NCBI RefSeq assembly: GCF_026339735.1
Contig: NZ_JAPEQG010000001.1
Location: 8,183,001-8,247,000 of the forward strand
Direction of reading: 5' to 3'
DNA from: Streptomyces sp. NBC_01669
GTDB lineage: Bacteria > Actinomycetota > Actinomycetes > Streptomycetales > Streptomycetaceae
DNA: 64,000 nt
The translations under genes and the position numbers were made by a program. Shown here in pieces: positions 59,429 through 64,000 of this stretch (positions are counted from its first letter, which is position 1; each line of letters starts with the position of its first letter). The notes beneath the pieces are model-generated. The model was not told the DNA's origin. It saw only the letters and a program-made list of their open reading frames with translations, and did no database searches.

Positions 59429-59860
59429 TTGTCCGACGACATATCCGACACCACAGAGAATGTCGTGGGCGTACTCACCGCACAGATCGAAGCGCATTTC
59501 GGGGTGCGCATGGATCAGTTGAAGGCCGCGGTCTCCGTGGCACGGACTGCCAACCCTGACGCCACCGACGTCGTCAAGTGGCACAGGCTTCTGGCGGACT
59601 CCCAGGCGGAGCTCGACCGGGCGGAGGACGCCCTCCTTGCCGCGCTGGAGACCCAGCCCAGCGAGGTGGACAATCCGACGCTGGGCCTCGCCCACCGCGT
59701 CAACGCGGCTGTTGCCGCACGGGATGGGCGAGCTCTGGTCGTACGGTGGCTTCTCGACACGGACGCTCCGGGGAAGAGGGATCTCGCTGCCGAACGGCTC
59801 GCCCGTCTCAGCCGCGCTGGCCGTAAGGGACCAGCCGTGCAGACCAGCCCTCCGCACTGA
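59429..59860 (+). CDS. Hypothetical helical protein
   Basis: 143 residues from TTG 59429, chosen because GAGGAG lies about eight bases upstream. Residues 1-75 form an acidic helical region (NVVGVLTAQIEAHFGVRMDQLKAAVSVAR and AELDRAEDALLAALE), perhaps a short coiled coil. The rest is Arg/Ala-rich. No membrane segment or domain is recognised. Its last ~20 codons look less natural and may follow a frameshift. Confidence 0.5.
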   Translation: MSDDISDTTENVVGVLTAQIEAHFGVRMDQLKAAVSVARTANPDATDVVKWHRLLADSQAELDRAEDALLAALETQPSEVDNPTLGLAHRVNAAVAARDGRALVVRWLLDTDAPGKRDLAAERLARLSRAGRKGPAVQTSPPH

Positions 59861-59916
59861 CCCGCGACCGCACCGGCACCGCCATCGGCGGCGCGAACGG
59901 GAAGGGCAGCGCAGCG

Positions 59917-60246
59917 ATGAGCGTCCGGCTCAAGCCCAGCACCGTCGACGGGGAGCTGCAGGACGTCTTCGACGTCCCCGTCGCTGAGCTGTACGAGACG
60001 GCGACCAGTACTGGTGCCTCTCCTGCGGTGATCCGCGCGCTCGAACCGCGGTCGTTCCTCGCCTTGGCCGAGGAGCAGGTCGCCCGTGTCCGTAACCGCG
60101 TGCACGCCGCCATGGCGCCCGACCGCGACATGGGCGAGCTGTCGGCGGAAACCCTGCGGCGGGATGAATAGTGGCTGGACGCGGCGCTCGATGCCCGTAA
60201 CGGCTACCGGGCGGCCCTCGACGATCTGCTGCGCACCAAGTCGCCC
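59917..60246 (+). pseudogene. Hypothetical helical protein with in-frame stop
   Basis: From ATG 59917 the frame encodes VRLKPSTVDGELQDVFDVPV and FLALAEEQVARVRNRVHAAM, then meets TAG at 60169-60171. The same frame continues with WLDAALDARNGYRAALDDLLRT, which looks like its natural end, suggesting a Gln-to-stop change. It may have formed an operon with the gene at 59429. The family is not recognised. Confidence 0.4.
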
Positions 60247-60537
60247 CTAGTACGGCAGCCCCGGCCGGTCCAGTTCACGTAGCTGTGCCTCGCCGAGAAC
60301 GACGGACGCCTCCAACGCCGCGGCGGAGTACCGGGAGATGGTGGCTATCTGTCGGGTCAGTTCCTCGGCGAGCCCGAAGCCTTCGCGCGTGAGGTCCTTG
60401 ATCTCAGACACGGTGGTGCTGGTCTCAGGCAGGCCGGGGCCGTCCACGTCCCAGGCGAGGATCGTCCCGAGCCGGGCCCTCAGCTCCTCGACCGGAACGG
60501 TCGGCGCGGACGGGCACAGCCACGCGATCGACCGCAT
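60247..60537 (-). pseudogene. C-terminal remnant of an unknown gene
   Basis: About 96 codons reading leftward: ILAWDVDGPGLPETSTTVSE, GFGLAEELTRQIATISRYSA and AALEASVVLGEAQLRELDRP look like genuine protein. The upstream side ends abruptly near 60510-60537, where TnpB-related coding begins on the other strand, so the 5' part was probably lost when that element arrived or was deleted. Confidence 0.45.
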
Positions 60538-61375
60538 CGAAGCGAACCGGGCCGTCGCCTACCGCATCCACCTCGATACGGACCGTGGCCGCTGGTACCT
60601 CACCGCATCCTGGCAACGCCCCGTCGTCAAGACGGTCCCGCTCGCCACCGCCCGTGCCCAGGGCATGATCGGTGTCGACACCAACGCCGACCACTTCGCC
60701 GCCTACCGGCTCGACCGGCACGGCAACCCGGTCGGTGACCCGCACCGTTTCCCCTATGACCTGTCCGGTTCGGCCGGCCACCGCGACGCCCAGATCCGCC
60801 ACGCCCTGACCCGCCTGATCAGCTGGGTCAAGTCTGTCGGTGTCGCCGCGATCGGCATCGAAGACCTCGACTTCACCACCGAGAAGACCCGTGAGAAACA
60901 CGGCCGCCGCAAGCGGTTCAGGCGGCTCGTCTCCGGCATCCCGACCGGCAGGCTCAAGGATCGGCTGGTGTCCATGGCCGCCGAACACGGGCTTGCGATC
61001 GTCGCGGTCGACCCCGCCTACACCAGCATGTGGGGTGCCCAGCACTGGCAGAAACCGCTGACCACCCCCCACCGAAAGATGTCCCGTCACGATGCCGCCG
61101 GCATCGCGATCGGTCGACGCGCCCTCGGACATCCGATCCGGCGTCGGACGGCACCGCCCCCACACGACCGGAGTGATCGTGCGGGGCATCGGACCGTTCA
61201 GGCCGGACCAGGTCACCGGGGGCGTGAGGGAACCCGCCCACCCACAACGGACCGGCCCCCTGGAGGACCGTCGCCGAGCGGGAAGCGAAAGCGGGAACCC
61301 AGCGCATCCAACACCGTTCGGGATGCGCCCAGTACGCAACAGTGGGTCCAAGACTCACTTACGCACACTGGTTAG
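60510..61375 (+). pseudogene. IS200/IS605 TnpB-related protein, N-terminally truncated
   Basis: RuvC-like nuclease motifs are intact: GVDTNADHF (first Asp), AIGIEDLDFTTEKTREKHG (Glu), the basic RKRFRRLVSGIP region, and SRHDAAGIAIGRRALGH (last Asp). The zinc-finger cysteines of ordinary TnpB are not seen around TSMWGAQHWQK, which fits the TnpB-related subgroup. The N-terminal domain is missing: the frame upstream of about 60510 is antisense to the remnant gene above. The last ~90 residues are Arg/Pro-rich. No TnpA, hairpin ends or guide RNA region was recognised. Confidence 0.7.
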
Positions 61376-61493
61376 GAACGGTTACCGGAGGATCGCCGGA
61401 CAGGGTCCGGAGCGACTGTGGGATCCGTGGCAGGGTGCGGATTAGGTTGGCACGGAAAAGTCTTCGGGTGGCCGGACTCGTGATGGGGTGAGC

Positions 61494-62840
61494 ATGACCA
61501 TGCTAAAAGGAGCCAATGTTCCAGTGGCGGCCCAGGCCGTGCGGGTCGAATTGGGGTGGCGTACCGCCCCGGGGGCGCCGGACGTGGATGCATCGGCGCT
61601 CCTTCTCGTGTCGGGAAAGGTGCGCAGCGACGCGGACTTCGTCTTTTACAACCAGCCGGTGCACGGCTCCGGCGCGGTGCGTCATGAGGGCAAGCGGAAC
61701 GACGCCGGCAGTGTCACGGACAGCCTCGCGGTGGATCTGGCGCGGGTGGAGCCCGTCATCGAGCGCATCGTCCTGGCCGCCTCCGCGGACGGTGGCAGCT
61801 TCGGGCAGGTGGGGGCCCTGTGCGTACGGATCATAGACATGTCGAACGGCTCGGAGATCGCGCGCTTCGACAGTGCGGACGCGACGGTGGAGACCGCATT
61901 CATTCTCGGTGAGCTCTACCGTCGGCAGGGCGCCTGGAAATTCCGCGCCGTGGGGCAGGGGTACAGCAGCGGCCTCGAAGGTCTCGCCACGGACTTCGGT
62001 ATTTCCGTCGACGAGCCGCAGCAACCCCAACAGCCTCAGCAATCGCACCAGCCTCTTCAGCCCCAACAACCCCAAGCGGCAACACGAGTTGACCTGCCGT
62101 CCCCGCCTCGGCTCCCCCCGCACGCGCAGCCCCCGGCTGCCGCTCCGATGGCACCCCAGGTGCCCCCTGCCGCGCCGCCCGTACCGCCGTCCCCTGAGCC
62201 AGTCCGGTTCTCCAAGGTGACGCTGACCAAGGACGCGCCGTCCGTCTCCCTCGCCAAACAGGGCGGCACGTCGGGAGTCATGCGCGTCAATCTCAACTGG
62301 GAGGTGCGCAAACAGTTCAAGAGTTGGGGCAGCAAACTCGGCAGGGCCATCGCCAACCACGCTGATCTCGATCTTGATCTCTGCGCCCTCTACGAACTGA
62401 CCGATGGCAGGAAGGGAGTCGTGCAGGCGCTCGGAAACGCCTTCGGCGCTCTCGGGCAGCCCCCGTATATCCATCTCGACGGGGACGACCGCACGGGCGC
62501 CGTCTCCACCGGCGAGAACCTGACCATCAACCTCGACCACAAGGACCGGCTCCGCCGAGTCCTGATCTTCGTCACCATCTATGAAGGCGCCCGGAGTTTC
62601 GCCGATCTGCACGCGACCGTCACCCTGCAGCCGCAGCACGGCGCCGCGATCGACTTCTCGCTCGACGAATGCACCGTTCCCTCCACCGTCTGCGCACTCG
62701 CACTCATCACCAACGACGGGGGAGACCTCACCGTGCAGCGCGAAGCCCGCTATCTCGTACCCGAACGCGGGGTGAGTCCGCAGCGCACCATCGACTACGC
62801 CTATGGGTGGGGGATGAACTGGACACGCGGCCGTAAATGA
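61494..62840 (+). CDS. TerD-family protein with two TerD domains
   Basis: 448 residues. TerD domain 1 spans about 1-165 (MLKGANVPV, then VFYNQPVHGSGAVRHEG, AASADGGSFGQVGALCVRI and ELYRRQGAWKFRAVGQGY). A linker of about 75 residues rich in Gln and then Pro follows. TerD domain 2 spans about 245-448 (VNLNWEVR, ADLDLDLCALYEL, IHLDGDDRTG and INLDHKDRLRRVLIFVTIYEG). TerD domains bind calcium and act in tellurite and stress responses; Asp clusters are visible. ATG 61494 has GGGG five bases upstream; GTG 61488 is an alternative. It is cytosolic with no ter neighbours here. Confidence 0.9.
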   Translation: MTMLKGANVPVAAQAVRVELGWRTAPGAPDVDASALLLVSGKVRSDADFVFYNQPVHGSGAVRHEGKRNDAGSVTDSLAVDLARVEPVIERIVLAASADGGSFGQVGALCVRIIDMSNGSEIARFDSADATVETAFILGELYRRQGAWKFRAVGQGYSSGLEGLATDFGISVDEPQQPQQPQQSHQPLQPQQPQAATRVDLPSPPRLPPHAQPPAAAPMAPQVPPAAPPVPPSPEPVRFSKVTLTKDAPSVSLAKQGGTSGVMRVNLNWEVRKQFKSWGSKLGRAIANHADLDLDLCALYELTDGRKGVVQALGNAFGALGQPPYIHLDGDDRTGAVSTGENLTINLDHKDRLRRVLIFVTIYEGARSFADLHATVTLQPQHGAAIDFSLDECTVPSTVCALALITNDGGDLTVQREARYLVPERGVSPQRTIDYAYGWGMNWTRGRK

Positions 62841-62892
62841 CCCCCGGTTCGTCCGGGTCCCGCCACCGCGGACGGACCGGTGTTCCCTCCGC

Positions 62893-64000
62893 TCATCGGT
62901 CCGGTGCGGCCTTGGGACGGGCGTAGGTACGCCCCTTCCAGGCCGCGCCGCGGCCGCGGTGGTGCTGCACCGCCGAATCCACCGTCATCAGCAGATACAG
63001 CACGGCGGTGAACGGCAGCAACGGCGCGAGCCACATCGACTGCCGGTAGTAGCCGAGCATCGGCATGTACGTCCCTGCCATCACCGCCCACGCCGCGCCA
63101 CCCGCCCACGCCGCCGGCCGGTCGCCATGCAGCAGCCCTGCCGCCAGCGTGACCGGCGGGGCGAGATAGACGAGCGCGAGACCCAGCACCGTACCGATGA
63201 GCAGAACCGTGCTGTGCCGCAACTGTGCGTACGCGCTGCGCGAGACCATCCGCCACAGATCCGCCAGCCGGGGATACGGCCGCACACTGTCCACCCGCTC
63301 CGCGAGCCCCAGCCAGATCCGCCCGCCGCTGCGCTTCACCGCACGGGCCAGCGACACGTCGTCGATGACCGCCTGCCGGATGGACTCCGGAACCCGCGCC
63401 CGCTCGGCGGCCCCGGTCCGCAGCAGAACACAGCCGCCCGCCGCGGCCGCGGTCCGTGCCTTCGCACGGTTCACCCACCGGAACGGATAGAGCTGCGAGA
63501 AGAAGTACACGAACGCCGGCACGACAAGGCGCTCCCAGACACTCGCCACCCGCAGCCGGGCCATCTGAGAGACCAGATCGAACCCGCCGGAACAGGCGGC
63601 GGCCACCAGCTCCCGCAGACTGTCCGGCTCATGCGCGATGTCCGCGTCCGTGAGCAGCAGAAATTCCGGCGCCGGCTCCCGGGCCCGCGCAAGCGCGATC
63701 CCGTGCCGTACGGCCCAGAGCTTGCCCGTCCAGCCGGACTCCGGCTCCCCGGGAGACACCACCGTCACCGGCAGCCCGCCGTACCGCACGGACAGCGCAC
63801 GGGCAAGATCACCGGTGCCGTCCTTGCTGCAGTCGTCGACCAGGAAGATCTCCGCTACCCCCGGATAGTCCTGCGCCTGCAGCGACGGCAGGCTCACCGG
63901 CAGCATGTCGGCTTCGTCACGCGCGGGCACGACGATCGCGACCGACGGCCAGCGGTCCGGCGCCGCACGCCGAGGCAGCCGCTGGTCGGTCCGCCAGAAG
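62893..64000 (-). CDS. Glycosyltransferase family 2, HpnB-like (5' end outside window)
   Basis: About 369 residues are visible and the frame stays open past the right edge; the coding upstream of GTG 63930 (FWRTDQRLP and WPSVAIVVPARDEADML) is family-like, so the true start lies outside. Motifs: nucleotide-binding VDDCSKDGTGD, the metal-binding LTDADIAHEPDSL, and DDVSLARAVKRSGG. C-terminal helices (STVLLIGTVLGLALVYLAPP and others) anchor it in the membrane. The pattern is that of the hopanoid-associated HpnB transferases; a hopanoid locus may continue to the right. It converges on the TerD gene. Confidence 0.85.
   Translation of the reverse strand, partial: FWRTDQRLPRRAAPDRWPSVAIVVPARDEADMLPVSLPSLQAQDYPGVAEIFLVDDCSKDGTGDLARALSVRYGGLPVTVVSPGEPESGWTGKLWAVRHGIALARAREPAPEFLLLTDADIAHEPDSLRELVAAACSGGFDLVSQMARLRVASVWERLVVPAFVYFFSQLYPFRWVNRAKARTAAAAGGCVLLRTGAAERARVPESIRQAVIDDVSLARAVKRSGGRIWLGLAERVDSVRPYPRLADLWRMVSRSAYAQLRHSTVLLIGTVLGLALVYLAPPVTLAAGLLHGDRPAAWAGGAAWAVMAGTYMPMLGYYRQSMWLAPLLPFTAVLYLLMTVDSAVQHHRGRGAAWKGRTYARPKAAPDR

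Noticed and set aside
1..64000. CRISPR arrays, tRNA or rRNA genes, phage attachment sites
   Set aside because: I looked for short regularly spaced repeats, tRNA-like cloverleaf ends and rRNA core motifs and saw none; the only large repeats are the coding units of the giant gene.

Overview
The window is high-GC actinobacterial DNA, almost certainly Streptomyces. Evidence: strong G/C at third codon positions, GTG and TTG starts, 4-nt translational overlaps, LAL-type LuxR and HTH-STAND-TPR regulators, an ABC sugar importer without its own ATPase, a TerD protein and an HpnB-type glycosyltransferase. The many regulators, secreted proteins, duplicated genes and decayed insertion elements suggest an accessory, arm-like region.

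Region by region. (1) 2-22321: one giant reading frame, open at the left edge, encoding more than 7,400 residues. I found no cysteine in it. It has a metzincin/snapalysin-like zinc motif near the start of the window, then three ~2,000-residue repeats, a collapsed fourth repeat and a unique C-terminal domain. (2) 22469-26131: an IspH, an MFS relic, a phosphotriesterase-family hydrolase and a convergent AraC regulator. (3) 26682-29595: a small secreted protein, the 5' stub of an alpha/beta hydrolase gene and an HTH-STAND-TPR regulator. (4) 29907-37071: a polyol/sugar catabolic operon (DeoR regulator, binding protein, two permeases, zinc dehydrogenase, PfkB kinase) with a second, divergent DeoR paralogue; the region between the regulators carries a repeated octamer. 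(5) 37366-50802: a Tat-exported Rid-family protein, a second HTH-STAND-TPR regulator with an intact hydrolase, a decayed hydrolase copy, a LAL regulator, a small unknown protein, an ECF sigma factor with its own hydrolase, an IS701-like relic and two more hydrolases. (6) 50924-53758: a second LAL regulator. (7) 53790-61375: decayed genes (amidohydrolase, Tn3 transposase and resolvase, acetyltransferase, SH3-like secreted protein, TnpB-related) mixed with an ART-fold protein, an orphan LuxR regulator and small secreted or unknown proteins. (8) 61494-64000: a double TerD protein and an HpnB-like glycosyltransferase running off the right edge.

Two themes stand out. The giant gene evolves by internal recombination: repeats 1 and 2 share a 587-bp tract with no mismatch, repeats 1 and 3 share a different near-identical tract, and repeat 4 has lost about 5.3 kb at a short homology. 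Second, 27-54 kb repeatedly pairs a large regulator with a small GHSYGG or GHSHGG alpha/beta hydrolase. Two of these pairs share a direct-repeat element just upstream of the hydrolase, which suggests a duplicated regulator-effector cassette. No tRNA, rRNA or CRISPR array was seen.
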